This document shows positions 22,028-34,000 of a stretch of DNA of 64,000 nt, piece by piece. The notes below the pieces were generated by a model, which had not been told where the DNA came from, ran no database searches, and saw nothing but the letters and a program-made list of their open reading frames with translations. Numbering within the stretch: position 1 is the stretch's first letter; every line of letters begins with the position of its first letter. The position numbers were made by a program, and so were the translations under genes. The DNA is from Arion vulgaris (Eukaryota; Mollusca; Gastropoda; Stylommatophora; Arionidae): positions 27,809,253 to 27,873,252 of the forward strand of contig CM036767.1 of assembly GCA_020796225.1 (NCBI GenBank), written 5' to 3'.

Positions 22028-24215
22028 TAGTCTGTCCATTAATTCGTGAGCACGTTTGAAATTGATTTTCTCGAAAATTACCTGTTGGATCTCAGTGATT
22101 TTTTGCATTCAGCCTTAGAATATCCATGACTCTAAAATAAAGCTAACCAGTAGTCCATAGATGCTACGGATTTTGCACATCGGCGAATTCCTTTGATCTT
22201 TTATGACAATTGCAAATACGGGGGGCTAAAATTTTAGATTTTACAGTAATCCCTAGAATTTGTCCATGTCAATTCTATTCATAGGTGTATCTCCATATTA
22301 ACTTGATAGGTCAAGTAATTAAGTGTGTTGCCCTTTATGTGCAATCGTGAACTTGGATACAATATGCAACAGTTAGTCCTCCCCTTCGTCACCATTAGAC
22401 CCCAGGGTGTCTTAACTTCACCACAAATTGTATGATGGTAGACGGATTTGGATATGGAAATGTATACGTTGCTATTTCTCAGTCTGTAATCAAAATATGA
22501 TTTGTATCATCCCGAATCTGACGATTCCATGAGGTTGATAATTGTTACTGGCTGGACAAATTGTAATCCATCTCGGTGCCAGTACTCGCCTTCCTCTCGG
22601 AGCACATGTTCAACACACTTCTTCCAGAACTGCATGTCTATCATTGAGAGGGACTCGCGTGTCAGAACTTCAACATCACACATTTTAAACGGCCTGTTCT
22701 GTTCGGCAACTTGCCCTTTTACTTTAGCCCAGACAAGCTCTATCGGATTGAGGTGAGCATAATATGGAGGTAGTCGCAATGACGTGTGGCCGTATTCCGC
22801 AATGATTTTGTCAGTATGAAACACCTTTGTCTTATTTGTCATCCTCACCAGGTGCAACAACTAGGGTTTCAAATATGTATCATCGAAGCTGACATTTTCC
22901 TTAGCAAGCCAAGTCCTAATTTGATCTTTTGTATTTGATGCAGTTGGTACTTTGTCTTCTGCTGATACTGCGTTGTGATAGGATGCATTATCCATTACCA
23001 AGCATGATGGTCTGTTTAGAATTGGAAGTAGATCTTTCTCCATCCAGTGCCTGAAAATATGTCCATTCATTTCGTGTGGTAGTCCCTGCCGGTACTTTTG
23101 ATTGGAAAATAAGTCCAGCGTCATGGACAAGACCTTCTTCACTGCTTCCTGCATGTGTTAGTATAATACGCTGGCCTTTGCTGCTTGGTATTTTTCTTTT
23201 CTGTTCACCGTCTACTGATTGCCATTCTTTAGCATTGGTGTGGTGAGCATTGACCCAGGATTCGTCCAAATATACAATATCATAGCCTTGCCTCCGCCGC
23301 TCACGGATCTGCCTCAGGTATTTACTTCGGGCAGCAATTAAATGTGGCTTTTCACAAATAATATTCCTGCCGCCTATAGTTTTCTGAAGGTGAAGCCGGC
23401 GGCTCTTACAATTTTCCATAAAGTACTTTTAGAAATGTCTATGCTGCAATCTGATTGCAGTTTTAATTTCAGTTTCCTGAGAGTAACAAGTTGATTTGTC
23501 GCAAACATTTTCAAGAGCTCCCGTCTTATGACATCTATGTCAAAGTCGTCAATTATTCTTTTCCTTCCTTGCTTGACATTAGTGCACTTTGTGTCCTGTT
23601 TAATCCATCGGGAAAAGGATTCTCTATTCAGACCAAGCGCCAGTTAGCTTGCTTTCTCAGGGTTATGAAAATCGCAATATAGATGACCTCTCTTAGATTC
23701 CCTACAGAAGTGTTGGTATAGTAAAACTGTAACCTTCTGCATTGTTATAAATGTGCACTTCAGACTCATTATGAATGTGATATCAATGTCAGTTTTGATA
23801 AGCCAACAAATATGATACAATAGCTTCATACAAATAGCGAGATACACCTATAACTAAACAGCGGTATCCCAATTATAACGTCATATGCTTTCCGCTTCAA
23901 AGTCGACTGGGTTAGGTGCACGGGAATTCGTGAAATTGTTGTTTACTCACGATATTTCAATGTTACCATAATGTATTTTTAGAACAACGCTGCTGTGTAC
24001 CGTAAATCTGTTACTATTGTGTACAATCCGGTGAGGTTGATTTTAATATAACCTGAAGAAGAAATATTTCAAACTACATCAAATTTTCTTGGAAAAAATA
24101 TTTCTCTAGCGTCATGGATATTCTAAGGCTGTTTGCAAAAAAAATCACTGAGATCCAACAGGTAGTTTTCTAGAAAATCAATTTCAAACGTGCTCACTAA
24201 TTAATGGACAGACTA
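22028..24215 (-). mobile_element. complete Tc1/mariner-type transposon with long-spacer DDE transposase
   Basis: TA duplications at 22026-22027 and 24216-24217. Terminal inverted repeats of about 107 bp (22028-22133 and 24112-24215) match almost perfectly from TAGTCTGTCCATTAATT inward. The minus strand encodes a transposase of about 420 residues starting near 23770 (SLKCTFITMQKVTVLLYQHF, CRESKRGHLYCDF). A helix-turn-helix region (KMFATNQLVTLRKLKLKL) follows. Next are catalytic blocks IVYLDESWVNAHH (D1), CLVMDNASYHN (D2) and HLNPIELVWAKVKGQV (E). About 83 residues separate D2 and E, far above the usual 34-39 of Tc1/mariner and close to the DD82E (Sailor) group. Two frameshifts and a stop at 22861-22863 break it. 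Confidence 0.92.
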
Positions 24216-24402
24216 TAGAAGAACTGTAGACTCTTAAGACTAGACATGAAACGGAAGTTGGACTCTCCCAACATAACAACACTGAAAATTCATTTAGGCT
24301 CAACACTTCTCACCCACCAGGAATTTCTGCTCCTTTAGATGATGCATCGTCAGCTATAAACTGTTTCCAGACCGTCATAACAAATGCAGTTATTGACATT
24401 AA

Positions 24403-27400
24403 GGGGGGATTCTGGTCTTGAAACTATTTTCGTTGCTTTGGTATTAATGTAGAATTTGTATAACAATTTTGAAAGATTATGACTTAGAATAGTAGAAAAA
24501 ATTAGCAAAAAAATGTCAATGTTTGCCATGGAAACAATACAAAATGGCCGCTAAACACAAAATTTCAAATCCCTAAGGCTCTGAAGTTAATGAATATAAA
24601 TGAATTCTGTTTGCACTCTAAGGTGAGCAATTGTAATATCTAAACAATTACACATCCTTTGTAGGATATATTAAATATTACATTTTAAATAAATTTTTGA
24701 GTGAACACACCCCCCAAAATTAGGTCATAAAAAGCTTTAAACTGCTCTAAATCATAAATTATACATTATTTGTAAATAATCATGTGTAATTTTGTAGATA
24801 TATATACACACAATCAGCATGCAAAATTTGTAGATCCTATCTATTCTCAGAGCGAAGCCTTAAGGATTTGAATGTTAGTAATTTAGTAAAACACAAAGCT
24901 GAGAAAACGAGAAAAGAGAGAAAAAATGTTTTTTTATATCAAAAGATTCCTACCTGTACTTTCCAGGTACCTGTATCCTGCAAGTATATCCAACTTGTCA
25001 CCCAGAAACATGAATTTTGATATCACAGACTTGAAAATAGCCTCCAGGAATAATCTTGAACATGATGTATCTCACAAAAATACACACCATTTTTTTATCC
25101 CGAATTGCAGATAATCAGCAAAGCATCCACTCAAGTCATGTGAGACTATAACTGATAGAGGTTTAGAGTTGAAACAAAACTAGGAACAATTGTAGTGCCT
25201 CTGGACAGCAATATTATTGAATCACAGCTCCATAAACTTCTCCCTCTCTGGATTCTTCAGCACGAACAGCTTTTCGGTACTGAATCCTACGGGCTTTCCT
25301 AACTTTTTTGCCTTGCAGTGGAAGAGGCATCAGCATTGTGCAATCTCTTCCTGTCCTTCTTAGTCAAAAGCCGTAGGGTTATGTTGCAAGCATCGACATT
25401 AATCCTGTCCATTACAGACAGCATTTCAGTAGCACCGTGATTAAAGGTACATACTGCCCTTGCAACACTCCCCTCCACTCGTTTCAGCCCCATGAAGGAT
25501 GTCTTAGGACAGCGCAACCAAATCATCGAGTTGATGGACTCATTGGCATTTTGAGTTCCTCCATGCACCATTCTCTGAAGGAGAGCCTCATCAGACATCC
25601 GCCTGTAGATGGGTATCATCTTTTGCCCCATTGCTACTGAAACAAGCGAGTTAGAAAGATGGTCGGTGTGCTTGGGTGGAACCCAGCGCTAAGGCTTTCT
25701 GGTAGAAGCAGTGGCTGCTAGGTCCTTTAGGGCATTGTAGGTGATGTGGTTCCTTGTCAGTAGACATAGAGTGGAACAGAGATACCCACACTGCTGATCG
25801 CATTTTTGGAATGTTTGGAATGTTGTCTAAGATGGCACCTCGGTAGTAGTTAGTTTTGCTGTGTCTGACATTTGTTATCTGTCAGACGCCCAACTCCACG
25901 ACCACCAAGTTTCTCATCTTTAGCCAGTTTGCGAAGTGCAGTTCCCATCCTCTTGTGTACATGGTTTACACACTCCATTTTCTTAATTTTCTTTGGCTTG
26001 TAGGGATCCATATCTGTAACAGCCTTGTATGATGTGGAATCACCATCACTCAGAATTCCTGTGTATCTAAATAGGTACCTTTCTTCTGAACGGCTCCAAA
26101 GGATTTTAGCTGCCTCTTGTTCCATAGCATTGCTGGACTTATCATGGTTCTGAGAACAGTCAGGAGCATGCTGTTGCTTCCATGAAGCTAATTCAGCTAC
26201 TGGAAGGTTCTTAGCTGCCTTAAGTTTACAAGTATGGCAATACTTGGACATCACACAGTAGTCCACAACAAGGCCAGTCAAAACATCAATACAAATACCG
26301 GCCCCAAATAAAGATGTGAAACCCCGATTCATCCAGGTTCCGTCAAAGGAGACAGTAATGTCAATGACCGGGGTCTCTCCTCTGTCAAGCTTCTCTCAAA
26401 GAACAGGATCTGTATCTGCATATGCCTTTCGAATTACTCTTGCAGACTTGCCCAGCATCTCTGACGCTGCATCAATTTCAGCGGCTAAGAAAATAAAAGC
26501 AGATTCAATCATTAGATATTTGATATAGTTTCAAATGTCTACTAAAGGAAACACATATGGCAATAATGAATCAAAAGTTGCTTAACATTCATAGTTGTCT
26601 CATCTTTCATAGTTTATCATTCAGTTGTGTAGGAAGAAATATATGTTCCAACACACATTCATATACTCTATCCAACCCAGACCTGATGTCTCCATCTAAT
26701 ACATAGTGACACAATTATTTGTAAATATATGTTCAAACACACATTCATATACTCTATCCAACCCTGATGTCTCCATCTAATACACAGTGACACAATTATT
26801 TGTAAATATATGTTCAAACACATTCATATACTCTATCCAACTCAGACCTGATGTCTCCATCTAATACACAGTGACACAATTATTTGTAACTATATGCTTC
26901 AACACACATTCATACACTCTATTCAACCCTGATGTCTCCATCTAGTACACAGTGACACAATTATTTGTAAATATATGTTCCAACACACATTCATACAATC
27001 TATCCAACCCTGATGTCTCCATCTAGTACACAGTGACACAATTATTTGTAAATATATGTTTCAACACACATTCATATACTCTATCCAACCCTGATGTCTC
27101 CATCTAATCATCTAATACACAGTGAAACAATTATTTGAAAATAGAAGTTTAATATAAAAAAAAGATATGCTCAATACACTATATGATAGTATATAGTACT
27201 ATAGGTGTATATAATATTAGTAAATATGCACGTACCTGTAACTTTCTTGTCATTGGTCTGGTATGTCGTATGCTGCATCGACGGCATTCCGATAACTGCC
27301 CCAAATGATTCCAGAACAGAATGGCTGGCACCAACTTCGTGACTGAACATGATCATTTTCATATTGATGTCATAAGCAGCATTACCATTCACCGGCTTGT

Positions 27401-28403
27401 CAGATCCTTCGATTCGAGGAGATGACATCTCTGACTTCTGGTAGTCGCAGTTGATGCATATTAGTGAAAGTTTGGAAGCAAAGCCTGAGTGTTCTCCCTC
27501 ACATATTCGAACACTTAGACCAGTTCCTTTACATTCAGGGCAAACAAGTTCAGATAAAAGAAGATTTATTTGGCCGACATGTGCTAAAGGTTCATGTCTG
27601 CCCATCTTGAACATGCTGTTCTGAACACATCATCGCTGTTTTCTTCCGAAAAGCACAGGGAAGTTCGCAATTGTTGTCATTAATGTCATCAGGATTCGAT
27701 AGACGCATCGTTTTTAACGTAGGTCTAGCATCAGCAAGTTGCTCTAACCTCTTTGTACCTTTCCTTCTAGGCATAATGAATAAATAATTGCGAGAAAGAT
27801 TTGAAAAAACACTGATAACAAATTTATAATCACAGAATGGACTTAGCGTCGGTTGCCAAACAGCGATGTATTCTGGGATTGTTATGTCGTCAGAATCGGG
27901 ATGTTAATGTTGCCGAATGGGGTTGTATGGGTAATTTTGTGTTACTTGGGACCACGGAAACGGTATTTGCAGCTTTGGAGCCTCATTTGCATATACGTCA
28001 GATACGAGCTGCCCATATATGGAGATGGTTTGAACTTTGTATCGCTTAGTGTTTGGCAACAATTACCTTTGTAAATTTTTCTGGCAAGCGAACGAATGGC
28101 ATGAATGAATAGAAAAGAGGTCGCTCTTTCCAATGATATGCGATATGTGGAGGTTTTCGAAAAATATCTGCTCGTTGTCAAGGATCAAAATAAGCAGATT
28201 CCGTGCTAAATTTGTGACAGTTAGGAATATTGAACCTTTGTATACATTTTTAAAACGCAAAATAATATAAGATAAAACAGTTTTTTTGTTGTGAAAACAA
28301 ACTTTGGAGTGTATAGATAAGATATTAAATAACTAAAATCAACCAAAATCGAAAAATCGAATAAAAATAACAGCCATGTGTTATTCTATACCCGAATCTC
28401 CCC
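24403..28403 (-). mobile_element. Kolobok-type (Mutator-like DDE) transposon with TTAA TSD
   Basis: TTAA at 24399-24402 and 28404-28407. Inverted ends GGGGGGATTCTGG and GGGGAGATTCGGG. The minus strand starts MPRRKGTKRLEQLADARPTL (27774), then a zinc-binding region (LVCPECKGTG, LICINCDYQ). An intron follows (donor gtacgtgc near 27235, acceptor tttcttag near 26488), then SFDGTWMNRGFTSLFGAG (D1) and VVDYCVMSKYCHTCK. After that come ILSDGDSTSYKAV (D2), CVNHVHKRMG and GGTQNANESINSMIW (E). This is the order of the invertebrate Mutator-like DDE family. TTAA and G-rich ends point to the Kolobok superfamily. Stops are at about 26396 and between 25860 and 25640. Confidence 0.85.
26636..27140. repeat. 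tandem repeat, 80-86-bp unit, inside the Kolobok intron
   Basis: Six copies run from aatatatgttccaacacaca through tgatgtctccatctaatac to gtgacacaattatttgta. Units differ by a cagac insertion and a few substitutions. They fill most of the transposase intron. Confidence 0.85.
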
Positions 28404-29320
28404 TTAATGACAACCTCATTATTTCTATTCAATGATTATGCAGTGTTTAGAATAAATGAGAAACTTTCTGCAGGGGTTATCAAGAAACAGTCTGTGTATG
28501 CATCATGGGTAGCTATAACCAGAGAAAAAATGAACAGAATTTTGGCCTTGCTAATTGTTATTGGTCTAAATAGGAAGCCTAGAATTTAGGATGAAAAAGA
28601 GTGGATTCACGTAGTTACATTTTTCAGACTTTGCTGAAAAATATGGATAAAGGTCACACCCATCTTTGTTGACCGGTATTACACGACTCTTCCAGTTATC
28701 ACCTACCTCATTGAAAAGTACATTTATTTTACTGGAACTGTCATGCACAATATAAAAAAGCTTCTGCAACGTCTCAAAGTTGAAACACAAGGAATCTAAA
28801 TGGCTCCTTGATGAATCAAAGAGAGTTATGTGTGTGACTAGGAGAGACCAAAAGCAAAAAAAAAGATTTGCATTGCCTCTAGCTTCGACAGAGAATGTTG
28901 TTGGCAAGAACAAACCGCTTGATATTGACAGTTATATTGAATATCTGTGACAAAGCGGTACACATCATTACCTATTATTGTAACTTTGAATCCTGTTGCA
29001 GAAAATGGTGGAAGAAAATTAACTTCTCGTTGTTTGAAATCGCTCAGCATAATTCTTTTATATTATACAAACTTTCACTTCTCTGTGAACAAAAAAACTG
29101 GGCTGAGGGATTTCAAATCCTTGCTTGTTCAGCAGCTATTAGAAAACACTGCCAGCACAGAATGGAAATCACTATCTCTGATCCACTGATATGTAATATG
29201 TACTCAGAAAGTGCCATGCATATAGTTGAGTACAGAACAAAAACAGAAATTGTCTGGTTTGAAAAGTGATTCAATCAAATGTTATCTGTTCGGGGTATAC
29301 TGACTGCCAATATCCTCACC

Positions 29321-30312
29321 CGAAGACTTGCTTTTCTGATTATCATAAAGTAAAATTGCAATCTTAGGTTAGAATTGTGTCATAAGGAAGTGTTAATATT
29401 ATAGGGAAATTATAGGGTTTACTTTTGTAAAATAATAAATATGTTGCATGAATGCAATTTATAAGAAATTATATGTTTTGGAGTGGTAGTGTATAAAATG
29501 CATTTGAGAGCAATAGTGGAGATATAATTTTTAATTCTGAGCAGTAACTACAAAGCTGAACTGTGAATAAGTAGATTTGTCGATCAATTCTTTTCAAATT
29601 GTATGGATTATATGGATTCCCATGGCGGTAAGTTGAATTTTGCATGCATTTTTATTTGATTTTTGTCAATAACATGAAATGCAACAATAATTTACTAAGT
29701 AAATACTAATTTACATGTATAACTATTTATTATCAGATTGTTCAGAATTGAATTCTGCATCTTTTGATACCAACAGTTTAAATTTAGCTCACATAAAACT
29801 CACGTTATAGGCATATTTCCAAGATCACTCCATTTTGAAAAATTTTTAATGTGTTCAGGCAGAGCGTTACCTCACAACATTTTCCTGGATAAGAATAGTT
29901 AAAACTAAATAACAAGTAATTTATTGGATTCAACGTCTATTTATAGTTAACAGTTTGCATTTTATAAAGTAAACTTTGGGATAATTTTTTTCTAACATGC
30001 TCTACATCAACATAACCTTATCTGTTTTTCACTGACCAGCCCATGAGCTTTAAGATATAGATTTGATTATTACAACCAAGTATGTTGAAAACCATACTGG
30101 AGGAAAAGTTTTTTGACAATTAGGCAAGAGAAAGATACGAAGAAAACAAATAGCAGCTGTCAGAATGTAGTACCCTGGTAAGAAAAGTGTTGGAGATCTT
30201 TGCAGCCAACCTTTGAAAGGGAAATGGTACTTGATCTGTTCTTATGAGTTATAAAATGTTTGTATTATAATGAGTTAACATGACATAAATGAAATTTGGT
30301 TTTTTGTTTCAG
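29321..30312. other. intron 3 end, no feature seen
   Basis: A/T-rich DNA after the piggyBac coding remains. It may include that element's 3' UTR, and it ends in the acceptor tttttgtttcag of exon 4. Confidence 0.4.
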
Positions 30313-30425
30313 ATCCGACCTGAGCAAGCTCTGGCTGCATTAGAAGCTAGGATAGAACATGATGAACTGGAGGCTTGGAAGAAAAATAAGCTGGCCATCA
30401 TTGAACAACCCAAGGAAGCTTACAA
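30313..30425 (+). CDS. host exon 4: charged helical segment
   Basis: Acceptor tttttgtttcag, donor gtaagt at 30426. Thirty-seven codons are open (IRPEQALAALEARIEHDELE, then AWKKNKLAIIEQPKEAY), and the leftover bases AA are completed by the first G of exon 5 to a Lys codon. The peptide is strongly helical and charged, possibly a coiled-coil, and would lie after the membrane part. No repeat covers it. I do not recognise the family. Confidence 0.78.
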
Positions 30426-31049
30426 GTAAGTCATTTTATTTTGGTTTCTTACACACAAACACACACTTCCAGCCCCTTACCCTGCCACACCTGTCTTAGG
30501 ACCAAGAGGATGCTATTATTGTCATGCAGACCTTTTGTTTTGTTCTTGGGGGTGTACACATGCACTTGTGAGTCATAATCTGACTGACCTATCTCTCCAT
30601 CAAGTGTTAAAATGTTGTAGAGCAAATTTGGCTAGTATAAATATTGTCACTAGCCTCACAGCTTTCCAGAACTGTTATAATTTCTATTAACTTGCTTTTT
30701 AAATTTCAAACTACCAATATGTTAACCGCCAAATATAGTATGAAGACTTAGATCTGTGCTGGAATGACAGTAAGGAAAGCATCTAGTAAACCTAGTCCAA
30801 TACTCCCAAGTTATAAGAGATTCATCTTGGAAAGACATGATTAGTGATAGCTCTTTTTAAAGGAGCCTTACTGATCAAAATCAGTAACTTGCTATTTCTT
30901 GTAACAACATGCGATCGTCTTGCTGGCGGACATTCATTCAAAGTTTGGTTCAGATCTTTCTTATTTGTTGTTGTTTGGTGCTTATGTTTTCCCCAAGAGC
31001 TTTGGAATACACGTCTGGCGTTTGTTTCGCTATTTAAAACTATTCTTCT
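30426..31049. other. intron 4 start, no element seen
   Basis: Includes a short CA-rich stretch (acacacaaacacacac) just after the donor. Nothing else is assigned. Confidence 0.4.
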
Positions 31050-34000
31050 ATGTACAACTGATCAAAAATAATTTGTAGTTTACAAATGAGACAATAGGGC
31101 AGTGACCTAGAATAATATTTAACCTCAACAATTGTGCGTCTCTCAATATGATTGGTTCTCTGGAACTAGCCTTTAATCTCACAATCTTTGTTTTTCCCCC
31201 GTGAATAGTCAAACCTAGTTGTGAGATTTCTAGTTTTGTTATTTTCTCTTTCATCTGTAAGAGAGGAGTACTAGATTGTCTGCAAAATCCAAATCTTCCA
31301 ATTGACCCATCATGGTCCATTGTATTCCATTTCTCCCCCTGGCTGTTGTTGATCTCATTATTCAGTCAATAGCCAGCAGGAAAATGAAGGATGATAGAAG
31401 GAAGCCCTGTCTCATGCCTGTCTTTATTTCAAAGGCCTCTGTCACTTTTCCTATGTGCAGTACTCTACCCGTTGTCGCCTCATACATTTTCTTTAATAGG
31501 TTGATTATCTTCTGGGAGACTCTAGAATGCTTCCTGTCTAGGCTATCAAATGCCTTTTCATAATCGACAAAGTTAATATAGAGGGATGAGTTCCATTCGA
31601 TGCACTGCACCACTGTGATGCGTAGTGTCGATATTTGATCCGTGCAGGATTTGTTTTGCCTAAATCCTGCCTGTACATCTCTTAGTATACTGCATCATTA
31701 GCTTTCTTCAGTCTCTCTAGGATGATCCAGCTTAATAATTTACCTGGTACAGACAGGAGTATTATTCTTTTGTCGTTCGAGCATTCTTATAGATCACCCA
31801 CTTTTTGTTAACTCTTTCCACGCCCATTTATTTCCTCAGTTTTACACATTTAATTTAAGGGAGGTAAAAATGCAATGGGTTATTTTATTCAAATCATAAC
31901 TACTCATCAATAAATAAACATATATATATCTTATCATATACTAATTTGAAGAAAACTGGACAACCTATTAGAATAACAAAGTTAAATAGCAATACATGGA
32001 ATATTTTAGAAGAAACTGGGACAAATATGCCAAATATGACAACACAAATAGGACAAATATGACAACATAAATAGAAAAATTATAAATTGTTAGTGACATA
32101 TGCAACACTTACTTGACATTATAACAGCATCTTCAGAATGTATCCCTATGTGCTTCTAGAAATTATTTTGTAATCCAATTTGTGAAGTCCAGGCAAAATT
32201 TTATAACAATATATCCAATAGAAATGAAGATATGATGAAAAGTTGACACACAATTATGATGATGAAAATGTTGGCGAAAACACAAAAATTGAAAAAAATG
32301 ACAAAATAAACTGTACACTGTACACTGTGACCATGCAGTTAGTGAATAACTGACTACACTTTGTGGAAGGCCTCAAAACAATCCTTAGGATGTAAATGTG
32401 GCTGATTCGGGCATCCTAGGCAAACAAAGTGGGTGCGCTTGCTTCCGTGGGGTAGCACAGACAACACAACTTCTATCCCGTTTGATATAAGAAATGATGT
32501 GTTTCTTATCTTGGAGGGGGTGCCATGGGGTTTGCAGCTGGTTGTCGACCGCGCCTTCGAGGAGCAAGACCTTCTTCAGGAAATATCACAGCGGCACGCT
32601 GTGTTAGCTGTGTCAGAAGCTCTCGTTTGAACTTCTTCAGGGACAATCCTGTCGTGTCTGCTTCTCGCGTCAAGGTGTACAGAATGAAGGAGTTGACTTG
32701 GGTGACTTCAAGTAGCCAATAAAACACCTTCTTCCACCATTTTATTGTTTTCCTTTCAAAAGAACAATAATAGGTGACTTTTTGGTCTAACTTGTCACAC
32801 CCATTCATGTATTTGTTGTATTTGTGTATCATGGATGGCTTGTCAACATCCTTGCATCATGTTGTCTCAACAACCGCGTCTGTGCTCACCATGAGGACAC
32901 TCTTCTTTGCTTTTTATCCCTATAACCAACGCACATCATGGTTTCATCCTGATTTTGAAACCAGCGCATTTCACGGTATGCAAGGTTGAGGGACTTCAGT
33001 TGCAGAGGAAAGCCAACGCGATTGATGTTGAGCGTGCCTGTGTAATATTGCTTGTGATCAAGCAGGTAATCACAAGGACACGGGTCGTAAAAACGATTTG
33101 CATATATCTTATGCCCGTTCCAACATTAGCAAGTAATGTATCAAATATTTTCACTGCATGACTTGATGTATAATCAATTTCAGGATTATAAGATGTGTCC
33201 GCACTCAAAATATGGTAAGATGTTGTGGACGTATCCGTGGCGAGTCACACAGGCCAAAGGTTTTTATATGGTATTTGCTGGCTTGCTGGCATTGTACTGC
33301 TTGAACTTCCACCTCCCTTTATACCCGATCACCATCTCATCAATACCGAGTTCTTGATACGGGTAGACGAGCTCGATACTTTTTCAGGAGAACATTCATG
33401 AAGGGTTCAATTTTATCTTTTCCTTCAGAATGTTCCTCGCCTGCATGGAGCATCATAAGTATATATCTTGGAAGCGTTTACGAGTAAACATTACGTGGAA
33501 CCATGGAGCATAAAACTCAGGTGCCAGAGACCAGTAATCAGGGATCTCAGGCCGTCTGGCAATTCCAATCATAATCATTACGGCCAAAAATTTATCAACC
33601 TCGTGGGACGTAATGTCAACCCAACGAGAGAACACTGACCGTTGGAGAGATGGAGTGTTGACAATAATTTTACTCCTGGCATAAGAGTTTATTGTCTTCA
33701 TAAGTAAATACTTTACCTCATCATCAAACAGCAATGAAAAACATTCAAGTGCTGTCGAATCTGAAGTAAGCCCTGACTCAGGAGACACACCTGGCTGTTG
33801 CTTTGGGTGGAATCTAAAAGCATTTTTTTGTAGAGCCTTCTCTTATCTCCTGCCATTCCTCTCTTACCACTGGCACTGGGGCAGCTGTTGTTCGAGCTGC
33901 AAATTTTCCTCTACCTCTGCCGTTTCCAGTACCAGTATTTACAGCAGATCTCGGACGTTTTGGCACAGGCGGCTCAGCATCAGAATCATACTGGCTGCAG

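Larger units (their letters stand above)
21115..29320 (+). mobile_element. piggyBac-like element in pieces, host of three later insertions
   Basis: The coding pieces are 21115-21136, 21728-22025, 24218-24398 and 28408-29320. Joined in sense they give a start like MLFRPPRRLSAEQSMDLF (compare MRVSGEQALIFLEK in the piggyBac at 31812), and then SSAINCFQTVITNAVIDI. The helical block INEKLSAGVIKKQSVYASWV and ILALLIVIGLNRKPRI follow. Next is IFVDRYYTTLPVITYLIEKY and YFTGTVMHNIKKL from the catalytic region. The last block is AVHIITYYCNFESC with RKWWKKINFSLFEIAQHNSF. These are in the normal piggyBac order. Stops and shifts abound. Terminal repeats are uncertain. Confidence 0.75.

Noticed and set aside
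28566..28913. 115-codon minus-strand frame
   Set aside because: It is the antisense of piggyBac coding blocks (YFTGTV, TDRYYT) on the + strand.
20822..30278. TTAA plus CTCATT ends as certain termini of the large piggyBac-like element
   Set aside because: Only about nine matched bases, and 1 kb of non-coding DNA lies between the coding end and the right candidate; kept as a weak possibility only.
32525..32722. Small + strand frame rich in Arg
   Set aside because: Antisense of the piggyBac C-terminal region.
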